Source: Sodiomyces alkalinus F11 (lineage: Eukaryota; Ascomycota; Sordariomycetes; Glomerellales; Plectosphaerellaceae). Taken from it: 64,000 nucleotides of DNA. The notes under the pieces are model-generated. The model saw only the letters and a list, made by a program, of their open reading frames with translations, did no database searches and was not told the origin of the DNA. Location of the stretch: NCBI RefSeq assembly GCF_003711515.1, contig NW_021167090.1:689346-753345 (forward strand). The letters run 5' to 3'. The translations under genes and the position numbers were made by a program. Every line of letters starts with the position of its first letter. Position 1 is the stretch's first letter. Positions 44,049 to 56,066 of the stretch are shown here, piece by piece.

Positions 44049-46211
44049 TTAGTGGTATCGAGAGGGGTTCGAGTTGGTTCCGACCCGGGTACCGTTCTCG
44101 GAGGAATCCTCTGTAAAAAGTGGCAAGGCGCTTACTGTCAGACATGTCTGGCGTATACAAAAGTCGCAACCACTTGTCAAAAAACAAAAAGTCAAAAAAC
44201 AAAAGCCCACTCACCGCTTCCCCGTTGCATGTGTCCATTGGATCGGCCTCGACCGCCGAATCCGGCTGCAGCCTCCCACTCGGGGCCCCTAGGCTGGCGC
44301 TCGGGTGCGTTCGAACCGCGGTTACTTCCACTGCTGGCCCCAGGACGCTGGCTGCCGATGGCGCCCGGAGTGTTCCGTGGCTGCTGCTGGTGCGACGAGC
44401 CCGGGTTCGGGTCAAAGGAGCCGAGGTTCAGGCCGCCCAGGGCGCTCAAGAGGCTGTTGTCATTTCCGGTGCTCGGGGTCCCAGACGTTCCCGGCGTCGT
44501 GGGTGTCAGGTTAGGCGTGGCCAAGCTGCTACCCTGGTTCAAGCCGCTGCTGTACTCGCCGAAGCGAGCTGCCGCGCTACCTGCGCCGGGCATGTTTCCA
44601 AGCCCATTGTTGACGGCGGTAAGGTAACTGGAAGACGAGGCCGAAGGGCTCGGGCTGAAAGATCTCAGATCCGCGAAGCTCTTCGCAGCACGCAGGTTGG
44701 CCAAGCCGCTTCCATCAGGGCTTCCCGGAAGCTCTAGCGTCGGGCCCTGTCTACCCAGCATATGGGAATAGTTGCCCGCGGCGAGACGGGACTCCCTATC
44801 GGCGGCAAAATCAAATGTGGCCGCCCTACTCAATCCCTTCTTGTGATAATCCAGGCCGACCGACGGCACGGTCTGCAGCTGAGAAGTCGGCGAAGGGAGA
44901 TGTCGCTTGACCACGTGAATTTGCCGGGAATCCGCCTCGCCGACGGATTGATGCTCCAGGCCCATGTGGTGGGCCATGATGTGAACCTGGCGACGCTGCT
45001 CGGGAGTCACGGTGGGAGGGAAGATGAAAATCTCCCTGGAGTTATCCTGCTTGAACAGCATAAGCTCGGTGTAGAATCGAAGCGTCTCGGGGTCGTTCAG
45101 ATTTACGTCGCCTGTTGGAGACGGGGGAAGCCCATGTCAACTTTTGTTACGCTCATTGATACGAGAGTAAGATGAGATAGGGAAAGGATGAGGGACGTAG
45201 GGAGAAAGGGACTCACCAAGGGGTGAGCGTGTCTGATTGGTGCTGATACTGTTCAGCGACGCAATGGAAGGCTGCTGGTGAAGCATGGGGGCGCGGTGTT
45301 GTTCCTCGAGCTGACCACGACGCTCTCGCTTCTCCCTCTCAATACGCTCGCGCTCAGCCTCCGGGAGCATTTTCTTGTACTCCACGCGAAGCTTCCGACC
45401 GTGCACATCGAGTCCGTTCATAGCCTCGATGACGATTTTGGTATCTTCGGGGGAGGAGAAGTTGGCAAAGGCAAGCCCGCGGAAGACGCCGTTGTCAAAG
45501 TGGTAGTTGAAGGCGTAGGGCTGCGGGAGGTGCATGTCGACCATGAGGGCGGCGAGGGACTCTCGCCGCACGGCGAATGGGATGTTCTTGATGACGATGG
45601 CGGTTGGTATCAGCTGATCGTCACCATGACCGCTTCGCATATCGTGCTGACCCTGGTCGTAGCGGAGCCCTCCGCCAGACATGGGATTTCCGTTCATGCC
45701 ATAGGGCATACCCATGGCACCTTGATCTGTCCAATTCTGTATGTCATCGAGGCGTCAGTACGGTTGGATCAGGGACGGGAAGAAAAGAAAAGAAGAAAAA
45801 AATTGACATGTAGTAGCAATGAGACAAGGGATGTAAAGTGTGGTGACGTACAGCTGGGAGAGGGACACGTCGATTGACGCTCCTTTGCCTGCTGGTGCCA
45901 TTCATAGCGCCGTTGACGGTGGCTACGCCGCCAGGGTTGTAGGACCAAGGCTGATTGGCATCGGCCAAGTAGGCTCCAGACAATGCACTCTGTGGGATCT
46001 GGTCCATTGGCCTCTGGTTGTAATTGCCGGTGAGACGGTCGGTCGAATAGAGGGCAGAAGACCCCAGAGGAGGGTCGAAAGGGCGCTGTGTCTGTCGGGG
46101 CAGAGATAGACCGGACTGAAAAGCCGAAGCGGCGGGGTAGGGTCGCGACGCATTGGGAGATCGGTTGGGAGGGATACCGTAGTCGAGGTACATATCATGC
46201 TGTTGCGCCAT
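44049..46211 (-). CDS. RRM + R3H RNA-binding protein (Cip2/Pin4 type)
   Basis: Predicted 612 residues. The start at 46211 has context ACCATGG. Exons are 45852-46211, 45217-45736, 44215-45111 and 44049-44110. Donors are GTACGT, GTGAGT and GTGAGT, with CAG acceptors. The RRM is at about 150-235, with TAIVIKNIPFAVRRESL (RNP2) and GVFRGLAFANFSSPEDTK (RNP1-like). A Glu/Arg helix follows (EAERERIEREKRERRGQ). The R3H domain is at about 290-360: DPETLRFYTELMLFK, EIFIFPP and RRQVHIMAHHMGLEHQS. The Ser/Gly/Asn-rich tail is probably disordered. This domain order matches fission-yeast Cip2 and budding-yeast Pin4, post-transcriptional regulators in stress and the cell cycle. The last exon boundary (TTACAG at 44,111) is less certain than the others. 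Confidence 0.9.
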
Positions 46212-47078
46212 GGTGGGCAAATGTGAGCTGGCGGTTCCGCCGATGCACTTGGGATAGTGATCCAGATGCAGAAGAATGGACCGACGAATCCAACGTGGCT
46301 AAAAGCAGGCACCAGAGAGGAACCGGGTGTGTGCGGGGGTTGGACACGGCGTCAAAGTATGCAGTGCAGAATGCAGGCGAGTCAAAACGCCAGCATAAAG
46401 AGCTAGACGAGAGCGTTGCTTGTGTGTGTACGGACAGACAACGGACAGCCGACGGTACGTCCCCCGTTTCGTTCCCTTCTCGTTCGCTCGTTGGTCGGCG
46501 TGTCGTACAAGGCCCCTTGGCACGGGTTGGGACGAAAAGCTGAGGGGGGATTATTGATATGGCTAGGGGGATGGATGCAGGTAGCCGAGACAGCACGATG
46601 CGACGGGTGTCTGTGCCGATTTGGAGAGGTCGTCGGTATATCGAGGCAAGAGGTGCACGAACTGACTGGTTGGCTTGGGATCTCGGTAGAAACCAAGGAG
46701 GTGGACAGGCAGGCGGTATTGGTAAGTCGGTGAGGGACAGCTTTCCCCTCGTGGACGGATGCGGATGAAGGAGTCTGGTCGGCGTGTCTGTGTATTGTCC
46801 GAGGCCGGAGAATTTGTCTCCTGTCTAAGGTAGACAATGATCTGAATTAGCAAGATTCGACCTATAACGTCACGATAAATACATCCGCGGGTTTTGAAGC
46901 GAATGGGGTGTGGGAAAATCTAGAGCACAGCGGGAGCAGGGGTGTGCTGCCGGCAATGCAGTGCCAGATAGCGACACTGAAGACTACCCAGCAAACTGGG
47001 GCAGGGTATGCAAAGCGCAGAGAGAAGAAAAAGCAAATAAAGGGGAAGAATAAGGCGACGACCGACAAGGGAATATAG

Positions 47079-47126
47079 ACGGAGAAAAAGACGGAGAAAA
47101 AGACGGAGAAAAAGACGGAGAAAAAG
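47079..47126. repeat. 12-bp tandem repeat, four copies
   Basis: Four exact copies of ACGGAGAAAAAG. Confidence 0.95.
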
Positions 47127-47418
47127 TACGTCAAAAATTGTCGCGTACCTCTGGAGTTCGATAACCTGGCAGTCGGGAATACCCAGGCACCAAGGTATAA
47201 AAAAATTGGAAAAAAAATGGAAAAAAAAAAGACGATTGAATCGAAACCCTTCCGAGGTCTGTGGCGGAAGGATACAAGAGGCTGATGACGGTCGAGGAGC
47301 GGTACTCGCAGGAGGCCAGCGGTCGGGTAGGTACCTTAAGAGATCGAGGCCGCAAAGGGATGAGCGGTGGCCATAGGCACTGGAGGAGGGGAGGAAAGGG
47401 AGGAAAAATAGAGTAAAA

Positions 47419-47445
47419 GGGGGGGGGGGGGGGGGGGGGGGGGGG
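47419..47445. repeat. Poly-G homopolymer (about 27 nt)
   Basis: Uninterrupted guanines. The length is likely to be unreliable in sequencing. Confidence 0.95.
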
Positions 47446-47894
47446 AGGAGGAGATGCTTCTTGGAGACGGCAAGGAGACAGCGTCTTCTTCTACGCCCGT
47501 CTTGGTCTTTGAAAAAGACAGAAACGCAACGTGTCTGGTAAGGGTAGGATGGGGAGGTCGCAGGATGGGTAGGTTGAAGGAAGGGTCTGAGGTTAGAGAG
47601 GTGGGAGGTAAGGAGGTGAGGATCCAAAAGTCAGGGTGAATGAAGCAGGAGAAATGAGTGGATATTGAAAAAGGTCGGTCGGGTCTCTCTTTACTCCGTA
47701 CCATTTTCTTTCTTTTTTGGCTTTATTTTATTTTTTTCCTATGGGTCATGCCATTCGTCAAGAGAAGTGTCGGCAGCTGGAAGGAACTGTCAGGTGGGTC
47801 ACTTGCTGCTCCCCGGTCTCCAGGTCATTCCAAGAAAGCCACAATTTGCGTTGCCCTTGCCCCTCTCCCCTTGGACATTCCCTTGGTATATTAT

Positions 47895-48044
47895 GGGCCC
47901 TACTAGGGCGCCCGTACAGATGAGTATTTTGCCCGTAATATGGTGGGGCCCGCTAAGTATGATTAGTGACCTAAGTACTAACCCATTTTGTATGTACACT
48001 TTAGGTACCTAAACATATAGATATAGCAGTAGAGAGTTAATTAA
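47895..48044 (+). repeat. Left terminal inverted repeat of the MULE
   Basis: About 150 bp, nearly identical to the reverse complement of 50,405-50,554. Confidence 0.93.
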
Positions 48045-48107
48045 AGGGTAAACATAAACTAAAGCACTAAACCACTATAATAACTATCGCGAACTATCAC
48101 GATAACC

Positions 48108-50345
48108 CTAGGATTTAAGAATAGCTATCACGGCCTTAATTTCCTCTATCTCCTTCTCTTCTTCCTGCCGACTAAGCGTCTCTTCCTTAGCGTGCCTCAC
48201 TAACATATCTAATTTACCCTTAAACTCAGCAGAAATAAGCTCTAAATTATATTTCTTAGAGTTAGGCTTAGGCTTCTCGTTAACCTCCGTTAGGGCCTCG
48301 AAAACCCGGGTAAATTACCGAGGTGCCTATATACCAGGCTCGTATAGGGTTAGGGTAAGGGGGGCTATTACGAGTAGGAGGGTATCGCGTCGCTCCTCTA
48401 TAGCCGCGATTTTAAAGCTTAAGGGAAGCCGTTTAGTACTATTCTTCCTTTCGCCCTTCTTCTTTCCCGTACTGGATATCGTAATAGCACCTTTTAGGCG
48501 GCCTTTTCTCCGTACTACTATAGGTTTAAGGGGATTAAGGGCAGGAGGCGGAAGCGTAGTACTAGTAGTTATATTATAACGATTCTATCGCTAATACCGA
48601 TTAATTAACGCGAGACTAAGCGGTTCGGAGTCGCGGTAATAGTTAAATAGTATATATTAGTAAGGTAGGCTAAGGGAGGTTATTATAGCGTAAGGCCTAT
48701 AAGGCCCCGGCAGCTATAATCGCGATAGCTCCTTTTAACGTACCTTTTCTAAGGTAATAAGCTTAATCTTAAGCCGTTCGAGTGCCTATAGGATAACCTA
48801 TTAATTAATAAGGCTAAAGAGAACTCTAGCTATAGGAAAGTCTACTCTATTAATTCGGCGTTACCTCTCCAGAACTAGATCCGCCCGCTGATTACTCTAG
48901 TATAATGTTAAGCTACGGAAAACAGTTACTAAGTCACTTATAGAGGAGTGGAGATACCGTTTAAGGCTAGCGTGGGAAGACTCTACGATAGAGGTGGTTT
49001 TATTACTAAAATAGGGCACCTTAGTCACGAAGCAATCTACGATCTTTTCCTTAAAAGGATTAATCCAAGTTCCTACGCAGTAATTAACTGCGTTTTCTGG
49101 GTGCTATCCTTACTGCTTAAAACCTCCGAGTCGCTCTACGAATACCTCGACTATTAGGCTTAAAATTAACGAATTCTAGTCCTTTAAAAAGGCTTGAAAG
49201 CTTAGGTGGTGTTTAACCCTGCTACTAGCTAGCCTTATAGGCTTCGGGAAAAAGGCCTTAGTCCTTACCAGCACGTTTATATTAATATACTAACGGTATA
49301 GAATATTAGTACCCGATCTTAAGCTTATATATAATTTTAGGGCGTTTATTAAGGCGAGCTCCCGATCCGTAATAATATACCGCGGTAACTATAAACCCTC
49401 GGCTAAGATATAATCGGCTAAAGCCTTAAGCGCTTAGGCATACTAGGGCTTTTTTTCCCTATCTAGGAAAGTAATCGTAATTAAAAAGGACCTACGTAGC
49501 GGCGATATCCCGTAGAAATTAACTAACGGTATCTTAAACTTATTAGTTTTATAGGTTACGTCGATAACTAGGATATTAGGAGCTTATTATATAAGAGGAA
49601 TTACTGACCTGGGCGCGATAAAGAGGTATTATATCCGGCTAAGTTAATCACGGCGATCGCGGTAGTAGAAGCTATCTTATACAGAGATTTACTAATAAAT
49701 TAGTATAGATTTAAGTGTTTTATAGGGTAATAAGGACTTACCTCGTAGAGCTACTGGATTAGAGTCCTTCTAGTAAGCTCTTCGCGGCGGTAACGAGTAA
49801 GAAGGTTTATAAGATCTAACCTCGTAACCTGGAGAACTTAGCCGCCTTTAGAAGATTCCGAGATACGGAGCTTCGTTATAATCTCGCGGGGCCGAACACC
49901 ACTATTCTATATACTAATAATCTTATCCTTATATATCGCGAGACTATAGGCGCGAAATCGACTAAACGAACTAGCTTTAACCTAGCCGTAGTTATAGTTT
50001 AACGGCTCGCCTTCGCCGTGCTTAACTATAGCCTCTATAACCCACCCTTTAAGGGTATCACGATAGCGGAGGTTAACCGTAAAAGGGCAGGCTATTATTT
50101 AGGTTATAGTCCTCCAGCGCTTTGATTCGTGGCTTAGGGTCTCTCGAGCTATTAGCGCCCTACCTTTCCTATAGCGGTACGTAATACGTATCGGCTACCC
50201 ACCACGGGGATACTATTCCTTTATAATAAGACTATAACCGTTCGAGTAGGCGTGGGTAGTAAGGGCTATAAAGCCCTCATCGTGGGAAGTATAAGCCTCG
50301 GAAGGTAGGCTAAAGCCGTAGGGTTATTCTTTAGCTATTATAATC
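48108..50345 (-). pseudogene. MULE transposase remnant, inactivated
   Basis: Read in one dominant minus-strand frame with many stops. From the N-terminal side (near 50,345) there is a FAR1-like DNA-binding segment (EGFIALTTHAYSNGYS, later CPFTVNLRYRD). The catalytic core follows with LVIDVTYKTNKFKIPLVNFYG (first Asp, near 49,570) and YIITDRELALINAL (second Asp, near 49,370). Then comes TSIVESSHASLKRYL, a typical MULE downstream motif (near 48,960). The C-terminal end KEIEEIKAVIAILKS stops at 48,108. The stops fall where Trp or Gln codons are expected (TAG/TAA), consistent with C-to-T mutation rather than random decay. Confidence 0.88.
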
Positions 50346-50404
50346 TACTATATCGTAGTTTATTTTAGTGCCTTAATTAACGGTGTGCGAAAAAGACGGG
50401 TGGG

Positions 50405-50554
50405 TTAGTTAACTCTCTACTGCTATATCTATATATTTAGGTACCTAAAGTGTATATACAACATAGGTTAGTACTTAGGTCACTAATCATGCTTAGCGGG
50501 CCCCACTATATTACGGGCAAAATACTTATCTGTACGGGCGCCCTAGTAGGGCCC
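50405..50554 (-). repeat. Right terminal inverted repeat of the MULE
   Basis: About 150 bp, mirror of the left terminal repeat. Confidence 0.93.
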
Positions 50555-50562
50555 TATATTAT

Positions 50563-52770
50563 CTGAGCATCAGTTTGATGTAAGGACTTCGTGTGTACCC
50601 TTTTTTTTTTTCCCTTGTTTTCTTCGTAAATCGTTAACCCGCAACAACGTATCTTACTGCTAGTGCTGCTACTCCGTCCTCAATGCTTCGTATATAATAA
50701 AAATAATAATAAACATAAACATAAACGAGACCAAGGCCAGGTCCTCTCAACGTGGTGCTTCCTCCGTCTCCCGCTCTCTAACAGAACTCTCTCCCCGCTG
50801 CCCCTATTTCACTTATTGTGGCGTCTCTCTGAGTTCTGTGGCTGTTCAGGTGTTAAGGAGTGGGGCACATGTACAGTATGCCGTACTAATCGCTGTTTAC
50901 GTGTAATGTAGCACAGTATAACACTGTCTTAATGACGTGCACAGTAATCCAGCCCGCGAGTGTCTGGAACTAGTTACTTGTCATAAACTATGGAAAGCTG
51001 GGGAATGCACGTATACAGTACAGACGTTATGTTGATGCACCAACGTCTGGTATATTCTTACAGTACGCCATGTCCCGCGTACACTACTGTACTAAACGCA
51101 ATTAAATTGTATCTGTACTCAACATTGGCAGTTCGTCTCGATCGACCATAAACGTCTCTGGAGAGGGTACCAAGAAACCTCGTATCCGTATATGGACCGC
51201 GGCGTTTCGAACCAACAACAAAACTCCATCCCGCCGACAGCAGAATAAACTGCCACGGCAGCCACACGATGATAGTCCAGAACGACGGTTTGACGAACTT
51301 GACAATCAAAGTTCCCTAAGCTTACTCCCATGGTTCGTTGTCGCGCATCACCAATCACGACCCGAGGCTTGCAGGTTGCAGTCGTTTCCTCAGCCGGACC
51401 AGGGATGCTCAGGGGACATTTGCCACCTTTCCGGGGAATCGGATACCCCTGTCGTTCAGAGCCAGTTCCGCTGCGACCACAATCAAGGCCCATCGTCCTC
51501 TGCAGCAAGTGACGAATTTGTTTTTGTTTTTTTTTGTTCTTGTCCTTCTTCTTCTGTTTTTCGCCTTCTGTAGCGAGCAAGTTGCCAAGAATTAGGTCCT
51601 GGGACGGACCGTCTGGTCCCGTTCTTGCCGGCTGCCTCAGCAACTGGAAAAACATGCGACAAGATGCGCAAACGAAAAACGACCCAAGCTTGCCCTTTGC
51701 TCTTTTTGGGAATGTATCCACGACAGGACTCGGCACGTCCTATCTAGGCCTTCAAGAACCAAGAAAAAAACGAAAAAAAAAACCGTATAAAGTCATTCCT
51801 TCGTATGCGTAGTCTCTGCTCTCCCCTTTCGCCTCTGCCTAGCATATCACCACCACTAACAGAGAGACAAACCTGCCACAGTCTGTGGCGTCCCGTCCCC
51901 ACATCTGTCAATCAAAACAACCCAACTTCGTAGGTAGCGGCCGTTCAAAGAAAACCGCAGTCAATGCCCCTGAATATCGATATCCATAACGGCATGCAAG
52001 ATGTGGTCATCACCAGCGGCTTGCCACCAACTAATTACGAAGTACAGAGTACGGATGCGCCCCAGATCTCGCAAGAAAGGATTCAACCATCCACGCGGTG
52101 TCGGTGTTCTGGTGACCCATACCACTGGATCATCCGAAACGCCACCTGCGAGGCTGCGACCCAACCACTGCCCTGTGCCCTGTGCTCGTAAGAACCTACA
52201 GCATGCATTCGTAATTGAGACGCCTTGGTGTCCCTAGTAGGCGACTCCCATGGCGCAGAAAATGGGACATGAATCAGCTTCGCTTGGGCTAAAGTGATTG
52301 CGCTAGCCTGTCACCGCAGCGCACCGCATAGGGCAAATGTACAACGTACAGTACAACGTACGTACGGGGTATTATAGTGTAGTGGCACAGCGCAACCGGG
52401 CTACGGAGCCGTGGGGTCGGGCCGGGCCTGCAGGAGCACGTGGTCTTATCGACTCGACATACGGAGTACCATTCTTGACAATACGTTCTTTTCCACTCGA
52501 CAGACCTGACACGAGTTGCCTTTTTAAAGGAGAAATGAGAAATAGAGAATGAAAAAGGATTCTTTCTTCTTCTAATAAGATGGACAACATCATTCGCGCC
52601 GTAACCATAAGAAACCCTTCTCTGGTCTGGTTCTGGCATCTCGAACAGAACGCAACCCCCCCCCTACACACTAGTACTCCAAAGCGACCCCATACGCAAG
52701 ACATGCCCTTTCAAAAATCCCCCGTAAGCCAGCCTCCTTGCGCATATTATACTCCCGCCCGCTCTCCCCC
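50563..52770. other. Gene-poor interval right of the MULE
   Basis: About 2.2 kb. Open frames at 51,119-51,736 and elsewhere show no domains and are probably noise. A GTAC-rich segment lies near 52,340-52,370. Nothing else supportable. Confidence 0.4.
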
Positions 52771-53142
52771 CTAGTGACACACTCCCTCGCCGCCTCCATC
52801 TTCGCAGCAACGTACCGTCTCGTCCATGTCGATGATGGGCTTCGCGTGGAGCCCCGGCACCGAGGTCGAGCCGACGTGGTCGAGCGAGTGGATGGCTACC
52901 CCCCGCGCTCCTAGGGCGCGCTTGGTGGCCTTTGCGAATTGCGCGTAGTGGATGGGCCAGAGGGGGTTGTACGGCTCGATCCGTGGCGGGTGGGGGGGGA
53001 ACGGGGAGACGATTTCGATTGTTTCGGTTGTGAAGCCGCGTCTGGCTGGATGTCGCTTGGGTGGGTCGTTGTGGCTGTCGTCCTCTTGCCCTGATGCTTC
53101 TCGTCCCAGGCCCAAGGCCATGGTCGTGTTCGCTGTATGCAC
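52771..53142 (-). CDS. GrpB/UPF0157-family protein, C-terminally incomplete
   Basis: An open frame of 123 codons carries the N-terminal half of a GrpB domain: IEPYNPLWPIHYAQFAKATK, then HVGSTSVPGLHAKPIIDMD, the family's nucleotidyltransferase-like signature. Full GrpB domains run about 160-170 residues, so roughly the second half is missing. A donor-like GTACGT follows DMDET, but I found no plausible downstream exon in the next 500 bp. It may be truncated or a decayed gene. The start could be 53142 or the Met eight codons later (about 53121). Not obviously part of any local pathway. Confidence 0.65.
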   Translation of the reverse strand: MHTANTTMALGLGREASGQEDDSHNDPPKRHPARRGFTTETIEIVSPFPPHPPRIEPYNPLWPIHYAQFAKATKRALGARGVAIHSLDHVGSTSVPGLHAKPIIDMDETVRCCEDGGGEGVCH

Positions 53143-53662
53143 TGGTACGGTAGCGGCTTATCCGAATGGTCGTGGCTTTGGGGCATGTCTGGTCAAGGAG
53201 CGCCATGGGTGTCTTTTCTATTAAGGGATCTTTCCAGCAGTTTCCCCACGCCCCATCGTTGCTCACGTTGACGGGAAACTTTGTTCCAAGTCGAACGGGT
53301 TGTTTCTCTTTCTTTCCTTGTTCATGGCCGCGGTCCTGTGAGGCTACAGACAGACTTGACCATGATCAATACTCCTGGATTCGACCAGTAAGACGAAGGG
53401 CGAGGTACACAAACGGTACAATGAGAGCAACAGAATACTATGCCAGTTTGGCGCGTTCATCATGTCGTGAGTTATATTGTGCTGTTTATGCATTTTCGAG
53501 GCAGGGAAACAAGGCTACGCCGTCTAAACCCCCATGATCCTTTGAAGCCTCAACTTGCTTCGAGTGTGAAACGCCATGCAAAATGACAAATCGCCGTTCT
53601 TAGATCCCAAATTCAACCTTCACCAATAGGGCCAAATCTCGGGGGAAACAACAAAAGGATTA
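53143..53662. other. Intergenic region between GrpB-like fragment and mre11
   Basis: About 0.5 kb with no supportable gene. Confidence 0.45.
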
Positions 53663-56066
53663 TCACCTCCGCCGTGACTTGGTGGCAGTGGCGGGTTCAA
53701 AAGGATCATCATCGCTAATCTCATCATCACTAATCTCCACCGCCTTCTGCGACGCCGCCTGCGACGCGAAATTGAGTCGAGTCTGTCGCGTCTTGGGCGC
53801 GGCCGCAGCCGCAGCCGCTCGCGTCGGTTGCGACCGTTTCGATCTTGTTGCTGCCGCCCGGGGGGGTGGACCGTCGTCATCCATAAACGGGTCGTCGTCC
53901 ATCACGACATCTTCTTCCTCCTCGTCCTCGTCCTCGTCTTCGTCGAGGAATGGCTGTTTCTTCCCGCGACCCCGTGCGGGACCCGCTTTCTTGGCCGGGA
54001 CTTTCTTCCCAACGACTGTTTTCTTGGCCGGCGCGGCTTTGGCAGTAGCAGTAGCGGTAGTGCGACGACCTGTGGCGGCAGCGCCTCGTTTCGTCGGAGC
54101 TTTGCGAGCCGGCGGGGCGTCTACTACTTCGTCTTGCACGCCCATCATCTCGCTCGCCCCATCGTCAAACCCGGATCTTCGGGGACGGTCTTCAGGCGGG
54201 GCGGTCTCGACCTCGACCTCGACCTCGACAACGCCGGGTTGGTCCTCCCAGTGACCGTCGAGGTCGGAGTCCCAGTAGTCGGGCTTGGGCTTGACTTTGA
54301 TTTGCTGGCCCGAAGGCTTGATGAGCCCCGCGGAGAACTTCTTTTCCAGCGAGTCGCGGTATTTCTCCATGGCCGCCTCCAGGTCGTCGTCGTCCGAGTC
54401 GAGGTCGAGCATCTGCTTGACCTGGCTGGCAAGGGAGTCGCTGACGAACATCTCCATGGCGTGTTTATCGTCCTTGTTGACGAACTGGTTCACAGCATCG
54501 CCGAAGGGAGCCTGTGGTAGGATCTTGAGGGACTGGGCTGCGAGAAACTCCTGGACAAGGGCTTCGACCTTGATGGTATCGAGGCTCAAGGACTCTATGC
54601 CCTCGGGAAGATCTGGTGCGTCTTTGTCACTGCTCCTCTGGGCCGTTTTCCTTCGGTGAAAGTAAACGACATCATTGGTATTGGCCACTTTTCCGACGAA
54701 GCGGTTCGAAAACCGCTGCGGATTCTCGCAGTCATATTGACCCCCTTCGGGAGCGGTGTACTCGACCTTCAAGCGGATCAAGGGCAGCGGCCTTTCTTCC
54801 ATGTTGTCGTCCTCGTCATCATCCTGAATAGCAAGCCACTCCGCGTTCGCCTGGTCGATCATCTCGTCGACGACCTTCATCAGCCTCTTCGTAAGCTCCT
54901 GTCGATTGTCCTTGATCCTGTCGACGCCCTTGAAGCGTTTGTCGGTGGCGAGGACGATCTCTTTGGTGACAAAAGGACGGACGGTTTTCAGGGGGATTTT
55001 CTTGATTTGGAAGTCCCTCCCGGTCACGTTGACGACGGCGACGTGTTTGGGCACGGCTTCCCCGGGGACAAGGGAGGTGGCGACGGAGGAACCGGGCTGC
55101 ATGACGTGGAAGCCCGTCTCGGGATTACGGGAGGGGTCGATGAGACACTCGTGCTCGTGGCCCCAAACGACGAGGTCCATGAAATCCGGGAGCACGTTTT
55201 CGGGGAGGTAGGAGGTGGCGGTGTGGGCGTGATGGTTCTGATGTAGGGCGAGGATGCTGAACCAGTCCCCTTGTTGCAGGTCCGGGCGGAACCACTTGAC
55301 TTTGTTGTCGCGAAAGGTTCGGAACATGCGCTCGTCGCGGACGTTGCTGAGGCCGTACAAGGCGAGCTTGGTCTGGCCCTTCTGGAGAAGGAGGGGCTTG
55401 GCCTCGATGTTGTCGGCCTCGGCTATGCGGCCGAAGTAGTTGACGAGACCGGCGACCTGGAGGAGATCGAGGGAGCAGTAGTGGCCGTCCCCGCTGGGGT
55501 CGTCGTGGTTCCCGTGGATGGAGAAGACGGGGATGGAGATGTTGATGTCCGGATCTTCGTAGTTGACGTGGGGGAACGCACCCTCGAAGACCTCGTTGGC
55601 GTCGCTGAGGAACTCGAGCTCGCAGGGCTTCATGCCGAGACAGTTCTGGCGGAGGGTGCGCATGACCTGGTACATGGACTTTCTGGATGGTTTGTTGTCG
55701 TGAAAGAGGTCGCCGGCGAGGAGGACCATGTCTACCTGGATAACGAAACGGTATGTTGTTAGGGGGGATGATTCCAGGAGGGAACGAGGGAGGCAAAGGA
55801 GGCAAGGAGGGGGATCAAATATGTCGCACATCTTCGGTACGGGCCAAGTTCATAATCTCGTCGAATGTCCTCCAGCTGTCATCCTTGCGAATGGGATCTC
55901 GTTCTTCGTAGCCGACATGATTATCGGTCGCAACCAAGATGCGAATGGTGTCCGCGTCTAGAAAGAGATGTGAGTCGAGGTGTTTGAGTGGATGGTGAGA
56001 ACGAAGCAGGGCAGGGCAGGGCAGGGCAGGGCAGGGCAGAGGAACAATACCTGTAAAGTCCGACAT
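53663..56066 (-). CDS. mre11: Mre11 double-strand break repair nuclease
   Basis: 738-residue Mre11, nuclease subunit of the Mre11-Rad50-Nbs1/Xrs2 complex acting in break resection, telomere maintenance and meiosis. Exons are 56051-56066 (16 nt: MSDFT plus one base), 55830-55957 and 53663-55735. Introns are 93 and 94 bp, with donors GTATTG and GTGCGA and acceptors CTAG and CCAG. The phosphoesterase motifs are complete: DNHVGY (Asp17, His19), LLAGDLFHD (Asp57), [10 protein letters not shown] (His125), LHQNHHAH and VWGHEHEC. The capping domain follows, then an acidic and Lys/Arg/Gly-rich C-terminal tail (GRGKK) suited to DNA binding. The length matches filamentous-fungal orthologues. Intron 1 contains a GCAGG pentanucleotide repeat. 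Confidence 0.98.
56006..56039. repeat. GCAGG pentanucleotide repeat in mre11 intron 1
   Basis: About 6.8 tandem copies, only 11 bp from the donor of the first intron and occupying more than a third of it. Confidence 0.95.

Larger units (their letters stand above)
46212..47886. other. 5' flank of RNA-binding protein gene, microsatellite-rich
   Basis: About 1.7 kb upstream of the RRM/R3H gene and left of the transposon. It contains a 12-bp tandem repeat (47,079-47,126) and a G homopolymer (47,419-47,445). No supportable gene. Confidence 0.45.
47887..50562. mobile_element. Mutator-like DNA transposon (MULE), complete ends, decayed
   Basis: The element body is 47,895-50,554 (2660 bp), flanked by an 8-bp target-site duplication TATATTAT at 47,887-47,894 and 50,555-50,562. 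Terminal inverted repeats of about 150 bp (47,895-48,044 and 50,405-50,554) begin GGGCCCTACTAGGGCGCCCG. They differ at about eight positions, almost all C/T or G/A transitions. The long inverted repeats, the 8-bp duplication and the internal MULE transposase remnant together identify the superfamily. The TA-rich interior and stops replacing Trp and Gln codons point to RIP. Confidence 0.92.

Noticed and set aside
48948..49157. A 69-codon plus-strand frame inside the MULE
   Set aside because: It is antisense to the transposase remnant, whose motifs are readable on the minus strand.
51119..51736. A 205-codon minus-strand frame right of the MULE
   Set aside because: No domain-like stretch and a Lys-rich artefact from a T/C tract; not supportable as a gene.
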